From NCBI GenBank assembly GCA_964035795.1, contig OZ038325.1:6371047-6435046 (forward strand): a stretch of 64,000 nucleotides of DNA. The letters run 5' to 3'. The notes beneath the pieces were generated by a model. The model made no database searches and had not been told where the DNA came from. It saw only the letters and a program-made list of their open reading frames with translations. Position numbers and translations under genes: made by a program. Shown in pieces: positions 12,741-26,234 of this stretch. Within the stretch, counting starts at the first letter, position 1, and each line of letters begins with the position of its first letter. Source of the stretch: Pterobdella sp. o SKG-2022 (Eukaryota > Annelida > Clitellata > Hirudinida > Piscicolidae).

Positions 12741-15700
12741 ATAGTTATCGATGTTATCAGTTTTGTTAGTTTTGCTATTATTTTTACTTTTTTTGTTCAT
12801 GTTTTTGTTGTCAGTTTCCATTAAAGTGGTAAAAGGATTAATGCTGTTATTATTATTGTTGTTATGATTATTGTTAAAATCGTTTTTGTTGTTATTATTT
12901 GTATTTTTATTATTGTTGTTTTTATTATGAATGTCATCGATGTTATTTTTAGAAATGTTGCTGTTATTACAAACAACATCAAAAATGTTATTTTTCGTGT
13001 AATTTGCATGATTTTCTATCGAGTTTGATGTTGCGTTTTCAATGGGTGAATGTTGTTGTTGTGTTGCCAAATGTTGCGTTGTAAAAGTTTTAGTTGTTGC
13101 TGTCATTTGTTGATTCAGTGTTTCAAGGTTATTTTTTGTATGTAGTGCTGTTTTTGTTGGATGAGTCGTCATGTTTTGTGGTGTTGTTGAGCCATGTTGT
13201 TTTGTTTTAGATGAAAGTGGGAGTTTAGAGTTCGAATAATGTAAAACTGTTGTTTGTTGTGTTGTTGTGTGTTGCAGTTTTGTTGTTTGTTGTTGTGTTG
13301 TTGTTGTTTTTGTTGTGTATTTCAGTTGTGATGTTGTAGCTTTTTGGTGTGTTGATAGGTGTTGTTGTGTTTTTGGTAGTTGCGTAAAAACTTCTTTCTG
13401 ATCAAGTGTAGTGAAAGAAGGATACTTTAACTTAAAAAATTTGTTGAAACCGCCATGATTGATTTCGCCATGACAGTTTAAAAGTGAATTACCACATGAA
13501 TCTTTATCAATGTTTTGGTTATTTTTTTCAATTTTTCTATTTTTTTTATTGCTTTCGATAATATTTTTATTGCCATCAACATCTTTATTACTGCTGTCGA
13601 TTTCAAGCAATTTGTTCATATCGATGTTTGGGTTGTTATCATTAGTATTAATATTCTTATAAATTATTTTATTATTGCTTTTATTATTATTATTTCCATA
13701 ATTTTTATTATTATTGTTTTTGTTTTTATTATTATTGTTTTTGTTTTTATTATTATTGTTGTTATGAAGGGTGGTGTTTATGCCTGGCAAACCCTCCTTG
13801 AGTGTTTCGCTTATGCGACCTGAATCATTAATAGTCATTTTATTCTTATTATTATTTTTATTATTATTGTTACTATGATTATTCTTCTTATTATTTTTAT
13901 TATTATTATCATCATCATCCATAATATAATTATCAGTTATCTCACCATCATTTTCGTCTTCATCATCAATATGCTTCTTCATTCTGTCATCACTATCATC
14001 ACCACCAACAAAACCATCTTCGTCTTCATCATCACCTTCTTCAAGATCCTGCCAAGGTCTCGTTGTAGACATCTGTGTGATGACAACGACGACGATGATA
14101 ATGATGGTGAAGATGATGATGACGATAATGAAAAAAAAGAATTTAACGAAGAAGGATTAAGAAAAAAAAAAGAAAAAGAATGATGATGATGATGAAACCA
14201 CAAAAGGCTTGAAGCAGGTATGTTTAGATAGTCCAACGATGAGAATGCCAATGCTTAAAAAAAGCTTGAGCAGGAATAAAAGGGAAGGTTTTATGATGTT
14301 TTTATGGATGCTTCGAGGATTTAAAAACACCTATATTTAGCTGTGTGCCGTATCTTTGTAAGTTTGATGGGTTTTGTTGCTTGAGTTTTATTGTGGTGAG
14401 GATGTTAGTGATGGTGATGGTGATACTGGTGGTTATGATGATGATAGTGGGAGTGATGATGATGATGATGGTGTGAAAGGGTTGAGTTGATGAGGATGAT
14501 GGGGATTGTGGTAGAGTGGTAGTGGCAATAATGATGGTGGGGAGGTGATGGTGAAGTTGATGAAAATAATGGTAGCTAATACTTATTAAAATGGCAGTCA
14601 CATTTTGAAAATTATATATTTAAAAAAATTTTAGTTATTCAGTTTTTATTTTGAATATTTAATTCAGGAAAGCATGAAAAATAGAAGGTTGATCTAAGCG
14701 TCCGTATATAGGAAAAAATATTTTTAAAAAATAAACTAAATATTAATATATAGCTTATTTGGATAACGTATTTATTTATTAGTCAGTTCAGTGATAATTA
14801 TAGATTGAATTATTTTATTTGTTATCAAAAGAAATGATACAAATTGTTGGGGTGTTATTGGTGGTGTTTAAGTGGATGGAAGTGATACTTATTGTATGCA
14901 AAATATGTATGAGAGTTTGCATAATGATGAGACTAAAATGAAAACTATTTTAATTTTTCTTTGAGTTGGTTTTGTATGTGGGGGTAGTTGACTAAAATGG
15001 GAATTTAAATATGATTTTGATGGTTAAAAAAATGGATAAAAATCTTCAAAAATCAACAGTACTAATATATAAAAAACCAAAAAACAATAACAATAAGGAT
15101 AAAAAAATACAGAATAGCAGTAACAATAAGAATAATAACAAAAACTAAAAATAACAATAAAAACACAACCAGTAATGAAACAGGTATTAAACTGCATGGT
15201 TTGTGGCGATGTGATAAATGATATGAAAAACACAATTAGGTTGGAATCCCAGCATTTTACTGTTCAAAACACTTGAAGCCCTTTGTTTTACAGTTTTTTT
15301 CTAATGTTTTTCAAGTGGTTTCTGTTTTTTTTTATTTTAATTTTGGGTGTTTTTCCAATAACGATTCTTTTATTCAAATTTTTTTGCATTTATTTTAGTG
15401 TCAAAATAGGGTGTTTTTTTTTCAAAATAAATATTTTTATTTTATTGCTGTAACCTCATTATATGATTCTCATAATGATAATGAAACCTATAAAAACAAA
15501 CAAATAAACAAAATTCAAATTAAAAAATTTCAATATAAAAAAAAATTGAAAAAAAACATGAAATAATAATAATAATAAAATCATCAAAAAAAAAAAATAG
15601 TCTTATTGAAAAAAGTGGAAGCTAAACCTTCCATTAAACTCTCTCTTAAATTCAGTCTCTGTTTACTCCATGCATAATTATAACACTCAATTTGCCATCT

Positions 15701-15747
15701 TCTCCAACATCGTTATCAGCATACAAAAGTGGCACAGTTTTGAGCAT
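12497..15747 (-). CDS. Acidic, Asn-rich protein; candidate two exons, 3' end unresolved
   Basis: Family not recognised. Candidate exon 1 is 15747-15667: ATG with an in-frame TAA just upstream, encoding MLKTVPLLYADNDVGEDGKL and a few more residues, ending at a GTAAAC donor in phase 0. Exon 2 is 14072-12497, opened by a CACACAG acceptor in phase 0 and closed by a GCAC|GTAAGA donor in phase 1. It encodes a very acidic start (QDLEEGDDEDEDGF), Asn/Lys-rich linkers, a more complex core (GGFNKFFKLKYPSFTTLDQK), a Gln/Thr-rich stretch and a poly-Asn tract from the TGT repeat at 12,669-12,740. The peptide SLKDMA precedes the donor. The next exon needs two bases before its first codon; I could not place it. 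It could belong to the same transcription unit as the gene at the left edge. Confidence 0.4.
12669..12740. repeat. (TGT)n repeat encoding poly-Asn
   Basis: About 24 TGT copies on the plus strand, read as AAC (Asn) codons on the minus strand inside the Asn-rich exon. The frame stays open on both sides. Confidence 0.85.
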
Positions 15748-18320
15748 TTAGAAAAAATTAAACTTATACTAAAGCTTGATTCCAATCGATTTTAAAAATA
15801 AATGTATTTATAACTAAAAAATACTTTAAGAAAACTTCAATTCTGTGTACTCAAGTGCTTGGGAATACTGAGTAATGCTGAAACAGACAAACCACAGTAG
15901 CCTACAGTAGTCAAGGTGAGAGAACAAAAAAGTAGGCAAGAACTTTGAGAGAAACAGGAATGTTTATAGTTGAAAGCCTTAATTTCCATATCTAAATCAT
16001 TCATATCTATCAGTTACTATTTAACATTTAAATAATACACGAATAATTTGACTCTTTATAGGTTACTCATGAATAATTATAAATAAATCATTAAAAATTA
16101 TAAATAAATCATAAATAGTTATAAATTATTCATAAAACTTAATACATAATTTATTGAACTCCATAAATATCTCATGAATCTTCATCAGTTATAAATCAAG
16201 GGCTCTAGCACAGTGGAGCAATTGAGGTGCAGGGGTTTAAGAGCTTGGGGTGGAGTCTAAAAGGCATCTTACCATTTATATTTACCTTGTTTTATACATT
16301 TAAATGAATTTAGTGTTCCATGTAAGGTTGAAACCAAAATTATGGGTAGGTTTGGAAACTCGGTTTAATTGAAAATGAATAAAAATATTTATTAGAAAAA
16401 GTGAAAAAATAATAATACTCAAAACAATTATAATAATAATCTCAATAATTATAATAACAATAATTGGTGTAATGAAGTAGAAAATAAAATAATAATGGTA
16501 ACAATCATGTAAATAATAATAATAATGATAGAATTCTCCACGATTGGGTATGCCAATTAGACACACTTACTGAGAAAAAAGCCATGAAATTCAATTATAA
16601 TATTTATTCACTCCTTATGAAGTTAAAACTTGGTCATTATATATTCAGGAAGGTTGGAAGCTTCGAGGTTTCAAGGCTAGGAGAAATGATTTATAGGCGT
16701 TTAATGAAGAAAAATTTTGAATGGCTTTCAGTCAATTTCTTCTCAAAAGAGAGAAGCTTCAGCTGTCTGAATTAAATAAATATAAATTTTTTATTGAGTA
16801 TTTTTTTTATTACTATAATTATAATTATTATTTTTATTAATCATCTAATATTTATTTCTACTTTCAATTTAGATAGAAACCCAGAAAACGTTTAAAAGTG
16901 AATTTAAATCGAAGCCTTCAAAAGTGCACCAAATGTAACAATAAAACAGAATTTGAGGTCAATCTAACGGCCTTCGAATGCGAAACAATGCACGACCTTG
17001 CTGTTGCCTAGCAACCAGAATTTCATCGTAGCTTTTGGCTTATTTATTATTGGTTTTTGTTGTTTTATCTATGCTTTTTTTACGTTATTTTTTTAGTATG
17101 TTTTTATTATAACTGTTTTATCGTCTGTGCTTAATGTGTCTATCTTTTTGATAGTTGTTTTTTGTTTTGTGCGTTTCATTGTTAGCGTTATGTGGTTTTC
17201 CATTTTAATTTTTCTGTGTTTTTAATTATTTTTTTTGTTATATTTATTTTTCGTGTTATATCAAAATTTTTTTGGGGTTTATAAGTTCATTTTTTTTTGA
17301 ATTTTTCAAAGTTTGTTTTCATGTTCGATTGTTGTATGTAACACATTTTTTTGTTCTTTTAGCTGCATACTCTCGGTCTGAAATTGATTTGTTTTGAATG
17401 CTTCGAAGGCTTTGAGTTTTATTAGTCTTCTATTATCATTATTATTTTCTAGTTATTTTTTTATTTGCATTTCCTATTTTTTTGCAGTCTCTTTTTTTGT
17501 TTGGCTTTAGAATTTGCGTTAAATAACTTTAATACTAATTTTTTTATATATTTTTTTATTATTTAAATCTTCATTTGGTTAAAAAAACCGAAAAAATAAT
17601 ACTTTTTTTCGAAGCTCTAAATTTCTTTCTGAAAGGAAACTGTATAAAACTTCATAATTAAATTCCGTGAATTTTTATTGTAATAAATTTTAAAAAACAT
17701 AATCACTATACTTTGGATCTTCAAAACAGGCAGAAATACATTGTCGGAAAATACTGTTTGTCTTTCTTTCTTGTCAAACTTCCCAAAAAGCTATCTCTCT
17801 TTTCCCCATTATCCACCCTATCCTATCATCATTTAGTGTGATTCCATTGATATAAAACAACACAAACGCCCATCAATACGCTAATGTTTGATCACCCACA
17901 ATCAAAATATTGAATAAACTCCAGTTAAATGATAAACGCTTACGAAGAATCGTTGTTAAATCTTTGTGCTTGTGTCTAGTACGTTTGTTCTGCTCGTTTT
18001 CCTTGTTTTTTTTACACGTTGAGTTATACAAGCCGTTATAACCTGCTGTTTACAACTTAAATTGTTTAACTGTTTCTAAAAAACAGTTTAAGATCGCATC
18101 TTCAAGCAACAATTATCTTGATACACAGATCTAGAGACATTTCAACTTGGAGACAATATAACACTTTCAATTTTATTTAAATTTATATTATTGTAAGCAG
18201 TATTGGCATATAGAATAAGTTGTAATGATTTTTTTTCAATGTTTATTATTATTATTGTTATTTTCTTGATTCCGCCTTCACTTTTCATCAAATCTTAAAG
18301 ACACATATAAACATCGAATC
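15748..18320. other. Intergenic region between two minus-strand genes
   Basis: Upstream of the candidate first exon at 15,747 and downstream of the large gene ending at 18,349. Mostly AT-rich. It includes degenerate AAATAAATCAT repeats near 16.07-16.14 kb, a non-repetitive block at 16.9-17.1 kb carrying an RFX-type motif, and T-rich DNA at 17.1-17.6 kb. The open frame at 16,584-16,775 on the plus strand has no support. Confidence 0.5.
17003..17015. promoter_or_regulatory. RFX X-box motif (GTTGCCTAGCAAC)
   Basis: GTTGCC-T-AGCAAC matches the established X-box consensus GTNRCC N(0-3) RGYAAC on both half sites with a one-base spacer. RFX factors bind such imperfect inverted repeats, often in promoters of ciliary genes. 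It lies in a locally GC-richer patch of a very AT-rich region, 1.26 kb upstream of the candidate minus-strand first exon at 15,747. Which gene it serves, if any, is unknown. Confidence 0.5.
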
Positions 18321-18326
18321 TTTATT
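18321..18326 (-). terminator. AATAAA polyadenylation signal
   Basis: TTTATT on the plus strand reads AATAAA on the minus strand, 23 bases after the TGA stop at 18,349-18,351. This supports that stop as a real gene end with a very short 3' UTR. Confidence 0.6.
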
Positions 18327-18348
18327 GAGCTCTTGTGAATAATAATAT

Positions 18349-21300
18349 TCATTCGTTTGCTTTTTTTATACCATTGAAGTCTTCAGCCAGCCAGTCCAGA
18401 CAGCTTTTGTAAACTTGATTGCAGGATTGGTTGTTATTGAAGCAATTGTTTTGAGACGGAGTCAAATATTGTTCTTGGGAAGGGGGTCTATAGGTAGGAA
18501 GGTGGTGTAGTTGCTTGTAATAATTTTCGCTGTAACCATGGTAGTTAGAATGGTTGGTTGTCACTTGCTTATGAGCTTGAAGGGTAGGTTGATGTGCTGG
18601 GTGAGTAGGTTGGTGGATTGGGAGGGTGGGTTGGTGTGCTGGGTGAGTGGGTTGGTGTGCTGGGTAAGTGGGTTGGTGAGTTGGATTGGTAGGTTGGTGA
18701 ATTGGATTGGTGGGTTGGTGTAGAAGATGAGTGGGTTGGTGCGTTTGGTGGGTAGGTTGGTGTACTGAATGAGGGGATTGATGTGCTGGGTGGTTGGATG
18801 TGTGAGGATGGTGGTAAGTTTTGTGATTATGACTGTAAGCCTGGTTATTTTCTAGCTGAGATTTCTGATTATAAGGATTTCCAACCAAATTATCCGGGTG
18901 TTTATAAGGAAGAGAAATCGGATGGATATTATTCTGGGAGAGGTAGGGAGCGGGGTGGTCAGAATGGTTGACAGGAGCAGGCTTGTCTTGGAGTGGACTT
19001 TCATATCTAGGAGCTTGACTTATACCTGGAGAGTGAAGATAGATTTTTGTTGGTTGTTGCTTGTCTGAATGAGGTTCAGGGTAATCGCTTCTTTTTGGGT
19101 AAATTCCTCTATCGGAATGAGATCTCGACACTGGCTCATACGGCTCTGCTCTGATAGGCTGGTCTTTGTGGACTTTTTTGTTTTTTAGATAATCAGATTT
19201 ACCATCAGCTGAATAGTAATGGTTGGTTGGTGACTGAGGGATGGTGTGCACCCTAGGACGAGATTTGAGGAAGTCTGGAGAGTTTTTGGAGCGTTGGCAC
19301 CATGAGCTGTAAAAGGCAGGTTCGTCTCGACGAGTGGTTGAGTTGTTCAATGTTTGGGACGATTCATAAGAATATAATTCAGGGTTGTTTCTTTGGCTTG
19401 TCATATTTCTTTCTACTTTGTTGAGAAATCGATTCCTACTTCCAGATTTTTTTCTGTCCATCGACAGACTGTCTTTTTTATTGTAATATTTGTTACTATC
19501 AGACCTTGACACGTGTTTCGGATTTTTATTACAACCATTCCAGCTGTTTGAGTAGGGATGACTTGGTGTGCTGTAGTTCAATTCAAAGTTGTGATCTGTG
19601 CACGGGTCAGACGAATGTTCATAATGACCTCTTTCATCATCAGAATAATCCTTTCTGAACCCCCGATCTCTGGAATATCCTATAGTTTCAGAAGAAACAC
19701 TTTTTCTAGCGTCAGTATAATAATCATGATTGAAATCGTGTTTGGAGTCTGCATGAATAAAGCTATGGCTGTTAGAATGTGTTTGGTTTCTGTGGATGTT
19801 ATCCTCAGAGCAAAATGATGCTACTTTATTTTTTTCGTCACAATACCCTTGAGAAAAGGAAACTCTGCACTTTTTAGGGGTTTTAAACCCCATCTTAGGC
19901 GATATTCGGTGTTTCCTAATGATGCTGCACTTTTGATAGTGCGGGTCAAAACTATCATCTCTTATGTTCTCCTTATTCTCTATAGGTGTTTTATTCTTTG
20001 TTAAAAAATCTTTCAAAGTCTGGTTCCATTCACTTTCTGGGTTTCGAAAATAACTTTTTAGTTGTTCCAGCGCAAAGTTTTTAACTTCGTAGACGATTTC
20101 AGCTATCATTTTTTCTTTGAGGGCGTCGTTTTCTGTGATATTGTGCAGAAGATGAAGACTGATATCAGCGCTTCCATCTTTTGATAACACATTTTTTGGT
20201 AAATTTTTTTTGAAATCAACTTTATTTTCAAGCCAATCCAACACTTTCGGGTCGTTTTTTGATCGTATGTGATTCGACTGTCTCTTCATCTTGTTGTGGT
20301 TGTTGAAGTTAATCCTACATAAAGAGAAGTTTTTATTCAAACGAAAACTGCGCTTTTTGATGTTTTTATTGAAGCATGAAAATCTTTTCGCCAAAGTATT
20401 ACATTTTGGTTGATTTTTCTCAATAGCATCTTTCTTGTTCATCTTCTTGTTTTTGACCAAGGTATTTTTTGATCTAGGATTTGCTAAGATTTTTAAAGTT
20501 TTTCGACATTTTGTCAAAATACTTTCAGTCGAAACACACTTGTCTTCTTTATTTCCTTTGCATGCAACCTTCTGCTCAACTTTCACAACTGAGCCACTAA
20601 GGCAGAGATTTGGAGACTTTTCTTCCACTTCATCATCATTAAATTCGTCTATCTCTTTCACGTTTTCTATTCTAGAGCTCTCTTTGTTATCTTCTATCAT
20701 TAGAAAATTAGAATTACTATTATTACAGTTGTCATAAGCGTCTTTCTCATCGAGATTTAGCTCACTACAAGACACTTCAGTGTTGCTGGGATCGTCTTTT
20801 TGTATACCCTCATTGACTTCATTAATGCAATTTTTACATTCATCGAATTTTTCAGTATTATTGTTTTCATTTTTGTTTTCAGATTGATTTTTGAGAGTCC
20901 CTTCACTCCGGTTGGTCTTGAGGCGTGGTTTCAAATTGAATTTTGTCTCACTGTTGGCAATTTTATAATTTTTATTTCTTTTTATGTTGTTACTGTTACT
21001 AGAATAGTTTGGTCCATAAGTGCATGGGTAATTCATCACCATTCCCAACTCCTTCATATCTATATCTTCCCATTTCGAGGTCATGTTAAAATTACGAGTG
21101 GTATTTTGAGTGGGTACAAAGGTTTTGTATCCATCTTTAAGCCTCTTTATGCTTTGTAAGTAGGGTCTCCAGTTATTATCGCAATAATCGCACGTAATTT
21201 TTTTTGATTTGCTTTTCTCCAGCAAGTCCTTGTCTTGGGATGATGATACTTTGCAGAGCCTTTCTTTTATCTGTTCGTTTACTTGAGGTAAACACATTTC

Positions 21301-23695
21301 TTTGATGATCACTCTGATAACTTCTTTCAACACATGAAGGTTGACAACTTCTTGTTCTGCTTGCTTCGTAGCTTCAGTGTCTTTTTTTGGTGGTAGAGTA
21401 CTTCTCTGTAGCAGATCTGTTTGCAAGCTTATTGAATTACGCTTGTTTGAATTCTGCATGTTTGAATTATTTTTGTGCAAACTCTGTTTACTCTTGTTTT
21501 CTTTCACATTCTGGTTTTGTGAATTTCCTTTTTCTGGGCTCTGAGCTTGCAAATTTTGGTTTGATGTTTTTTGACTTGTTATATTTTCTTCAATGTTACT
21601 ATTCAACTTGTTGTTCTCATTATAAGTACTTTGTTGGCTTTTCGATCTACTTTTTTTATGTTGACTTGTTATTATACTTTTTATACTCTCCAATGCTCTC
21701 CTTGTAAGACTTACGCTATTACTTGCACTTTTTTTTTTGTCCAAAGATGTCTGCTTTTCTGAATCCGATATCTCTTTTGAATTTTCTTTTTTGCCATCAT
21801 CAAGATCTATGCAAGTAAATTTGATGTTTTGTTTGGAAAGCACTTCACAGAAATGGCTCAATTCGTTTTTGCCAGGTTCATACTGAAAACCCTTGAAATC
21901 TAAAGTTTTTTCAGAATCATTGCATTTAGAAAGTGTCTTCCGTAGACGTTCTTCCACGTGTTCTGAAAACACAATTCCCAATTTAGGGTGGTTGCTATCC
22001 AAATTTTCCTGTTGGTTTTGACGATGAATTTAATATTAAAGAATTTGAAAGAAAAGTACCACAAACAACCTCTTGTCGGAACTCTTCAAGGTTGTGAGAA
22101 ATATTCTCCATAAAGTTCGAAATGATCTGTCGAGAAGGAGGACATCCTTGCAAAGCATTTTTGAGAGGTAGACAAAAAGGAGGGTTGAAATAACACACAT
22201 AATAAGAAGGCGATTGCTCACTAGGAGGGGGATGAGGAGGGACACCAAAGGTACAGTCATTAAAAAGGGGTTTTTCGGGAAGGCAGGAAGGTGAAGTAAA
22301 GCAATACATATAACAGGGAGAAGGTGGGGGAGAAGATGGTGGAAGAGGAGGAGGACAAGAAGATGGAGGAAGAGGAGGAGGAGGAGAAGGAGAAAGACAA
22401 GAAGGTGGTGGAGGAGGAGGGGGACAAGAAGTTGGGCATAAAGTACAGCATGGAGGACAGGGATCCGAACAAGCAGCATAACAGCATGGCTGAGAAACGA
22501 GACAACAGCAAGGTTGCGGGCAGCATGGAGGTGGACATTCCAAAGGTGGACATTCCAAGGGTGGACATTCGCAAGAGTCAGCATCATTATTGAGGGGAAT
22601 GTATACAGGAATATCTTCGTTTGTTGGTTCACATGATTCAGTGACAGAAAAAATAGGTTTTGTTTCAGGAAAGTTTAACAAAGGGCGGACGTAAGAGCAA
22701 CACGGATCGTAGTAATCTGTGAAACAGCATTTAGGTTCTTGTTCAAGGTATTTGCAGTAACTGTTCATGGGCTCACAGCCGTCACTTTGGCATTCCGTTT
22801 TATAACTTGTGGGAGATTTTACTCGCTGATCGCAACTGTTTGACTCAGCTTTTTTCTTTTTCATGCTCCAACAACTTTGACTGAGAAGTTCTATAGGAGG
22901 CTCGTAGTCTTTGAACTTACACGGAGCTTTCTTCGGAGCACGTTCTTCTGTAAGAGCTGCTGATTGGTTGTTGTGCTGGTTGGAATATGGGAAAAACTTC
23001 TGTTTTTTTTCCATGAATCTACTTTTAATTCTTTTGATGTCAGCTAGGTCTATTTCTTCATGCATGAAAGAGGTTTTAGATGTCATTTTTTGCAGAAGAG
23101 TGGAATAAAATCCTCTAGAAGTGCTTTTCAAGTTAATACCTTTTCTCTCAGTGTTGTTATTATAATTTCGACTTCTAAGACTCATTGGCACTTGCTCAGT
23201 TTTGTTGTAGAGGCCCCTGGACGAACTCTTAAATTTATAGGGTGCCATTTCTATCCTATCATATAAGCTCCTTGATGCATTAGGGGTACTTTTGCCTCTG
23301 TTGTTGTTGCTTGAAAGGTTCTTACGCACCTTCCGTTTCCGGGGAATGTGTTCAGAAAAGCAGTGGACCTCAGATGTATCCTTGTCTTTTCCAACACTTT
23401 TTCGATTTGTTTTTTTCTCCATCCCATTTGAAAAGTTCTCTCTCTTTTTTTCTACCTTTTCTTTGTTTTTTGTTTTGTTGTTATTGTTTTGATCAGGAGT
23501 TTTATTATTTTTTGCTTTTTTTTTAGCCAGTTTTTTGACACAATCTCTGCACCAAATTTTTTCTTTTTTTGAAGCATCTTCTGTGTTAAGATTTTTCAAG
23601 TTTCCATCTTTAGATAATTGCTCATTTTTCATAAATTCTTCTTTGCCATTTCTCTTAGTTTTTTTTTCCAATCGTTTTTCTTTTCTCGATTCCAT
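18349..23695 (-). CDS. Large Lys-, Cys/Pro- and HQPT-repeat protein (about 1,762 aa), function unknown
   Basis: Two long open frames join through a short intron. Exon 1 (23695-22067) starts at ATG; it is Lys-rich for about 120 residues, has a CRDCVKKLAKKK segment, and at about residues 372-470 a Cys/Pro-rich block (CECPPLECPP, then runs of Pro). Exon 2 (22008-18349) has no ATG at its start, begins after CCAACAG in phase 0 and ends at TGA. The proposed intron is 58 bases (donor GTTTGT; a donor three bases earlier also keeps phase). Exon 2 has acidic and basic stretches, a CDYCDNNW motif, a helical-looking segment (LHVLKEVIRVIIKEM), DPKVLDWLENK with a similar SCLDWLAEDF near the C terminus, and about ten HQPTxPx heptads. 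If the intron is not removed, exon 1 stops after 566 residues. No known domain recognised. Open length and non-repetitive composition make coding very likely. Confidence 0.75.
18571..18790 (-). repeat. Coding 21-base minisatellite (HQPTxPx heptads)
   Basis: About ten 21-base units inside the C-terminal part of the large protein. Units read HQPTHPA, HQPTLPI, HQPTNPT, HQPTYPA and similar. The first four residues are nearly fixed and the last three vary. Confidence 0.8.
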
Positions 23696-25506
23696 TGCAA
23701 TGAAGTTTTAGAAGATTTTTGAAAGCTTATATTAGTATTCTGATTGCTTTATGAGCCACAAAAAACAGACATCATAAAACAATAAACAAAACTTCGTCAA
23801 TTTTGATTAAAACTTTACGTTTTAAAATTCTTTTTGATAATTTATATAGTGAACTCAAAAAGTATAATTTTCAGAAGATCTTTCAGTTTTAATGATGAAA
23901 CTGCAAAAAAAGATAAAAATATATCAAAAATTTTGAGTAAAGCTTTTAAAATTTCTATTTTGAAAAAACATTCATAATTTAAATTTACTTTTGAAACGAA
24001 AATGGCTATCTTGTCTTTGAATTCTTTGAAAATAAAAAATATGCAAAAGTAAAATTCAAATTAAATTGTAATTTTTAAAACTTAAAATAACAATTTAAAA
24101 AAATACAAATTCTAAATAAAAACATTTAACATGAGAGTAATAAAGTAGAATAAAAAAATATCAATATTGGAGAATATTAATTAGAGGTACAAAAGTACGT
24201 ACAGAATCACTGCGTAAATTAACAAAATTGTTATTATGAGTAAAGAAATATACAATAAATTATTCTTATTACTCTTATAAATTATTATAAGTCATACTTA
24301 TTATTAAATTCACAGAGATGTGCATTATGTACTAACTTGGCCCAGAAAGAGGAGATAATTATGAGAAATTAACGAGTTTATATAGCTTTTAATCTGACAA
24401 TAAAAACAATATTTTTAGCTTTCCATCTTTTTCTTTTATTTTGTTGTTTCGGTGTTGGGGCGCTTTTTAAGTCCTTTCTGTTGTATTGACTATTACGTCT
24501 CGGTGAACCAAGGAGAAATGTTATTGTTTATCTTTCCTTAATAACAAATGACGAAATACATAGTCATAATAGTGAGTTATTTCTGTACTTTCATTCACTT
24601 TATATCGCTCTCTATGTTGGTATCTTGTCCAATTTAAACCTTTCCAGAGAACAGATTTTGGAGTAAAAATTCTCTTAAATTTTAGGGAAAAAAGTTAATG
24701 AAAGTTTAATAAAAGTTGAGAAGTATTGGAAGAGAGAAGATTGCATTTCTTGTGACACGTACAAAAATAATTCTTCCATATTAAGAGCTAGATTGTTCTT
24801 TATACAGGCATAATTGAGACTGGTAAAGCTGAAAACTCAAAAACCTACACTTAGTCTCAAAAATAATTAGAACAAAAAGATATAAAAGTTTAATTCTCAT
24901 GCAAAAACACAACGTCAAATTAGGAAATGTTTTATATTGAAAATCTTTCAAAAGAATTCAAGCTTGTTTTTTAGGAATTAATTGAATGCAAGTTTTTCTA
25001 GGAAAAAGTATGAATACTTCTCGCAAAAAAAAAGTCGGACAAAAGCTCACAACTCACATCATGTGATTCTGAAAAGATGAACCTTATTTACCGCTATATA
25101 AATACTATAAACTTTGGAAAAAACAAAAAAAAATTCAAATACTCTTCGAAGCTATTGAAAAACTCAAAAATATTGGCAAAAAATTCTCAAATTAAATTTT
25201 CAACTACAGAAAATACAACAAGAAGAAAGAAAACGTTTAGGTGAATGACCTATCCTTCATACCCACTACTCGAATCTGTTTCGAACTCACAGAAAAAAAT
25301 AAATCAACACAAAAAAAAACATTTTTTGAAACTAATTCTCACAAAAACTGTACATTTATTTAAAAGAGTTTTATTCTTGTCATTTTTATCGATAAGTTTT
25401 GACATAAGAAGCTAATATTTAGTTTTTTTGAAACTATCGAAATACATAATTAACATAAAACAAGAATGTAGAAATGATTCTTTGTTTAGCATGATTACTA
25501 ACTTTA

Positions 25507-25596
25507 CACACCTCCACCAACACACATCCATTAACACACATCCATTAACACACATCCACCAACACACATTCACCAACACACATCCACCAACCACAC
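25507..25596. repeat. 14-base CACACATCCAYYAA minisatellite
   Basis: About six copies of a CACACATCCATTAA / CACACATCCACCAA unit, fading into C/A-rich sequence to the right. Confidence 0.75.
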
Positions 25597-26105
25597 ATTT
25601 CCTCACTATCAACCCTTCACCAATCACCATCAAAACCATCTACCCCTCACCAACATACCATCAGCAATCCACACCAACCCACCATTCACAACCATCCATC
25701 TATCCTTCAACTCCACACCCATCATACTAACCCAACACACCTACCTTCCATCAGACCTCATACCCCTCCCATCCTACCACTCACCTCGATGGAACTTGGT
25801 TGTTGTTGGAAAGCCTTTTTGATTATTCCACAAAATTAAAAAACGACAAGCTATTGATGTTATTGTTCATAATAAACTCGGTCAAGGTACCAATAACAAA
25901 AATCAAGCGAAGGACAAGTAACAATGGTCCAACAACTGATATCATGGCTAGTGATCCTTTCAAAGGTATCTAGCTATATTTTCAAAGGTATTGCAACAAT
26001 TCTTTTCAAAACAATTTTTTTTCAATAAAATAATCCATCACAGACGAAAACAAGGAAAACTAAATTTAACTGCAAAAATTTGTACAGCCTTCCACACCTT
26101 GGCAA

Positions 26106-26108
26106 GTA

Positions 26109-26141
<33 letters not shown>

Positions 26142-26183
26142 GCTTGAAACTTGCTTTTCCTGTGTGTGTATGTGTGTTTGTGT

Positions 26184-26234
<51 letters not shown>

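Noticed and set aside
25428..25730. 100-codon plus-strand frame rich in Thr, His and Pro
   Set aside because: Generated by the CACACATCC minisatellite and C/A-rich DNA; the region is intergenic.
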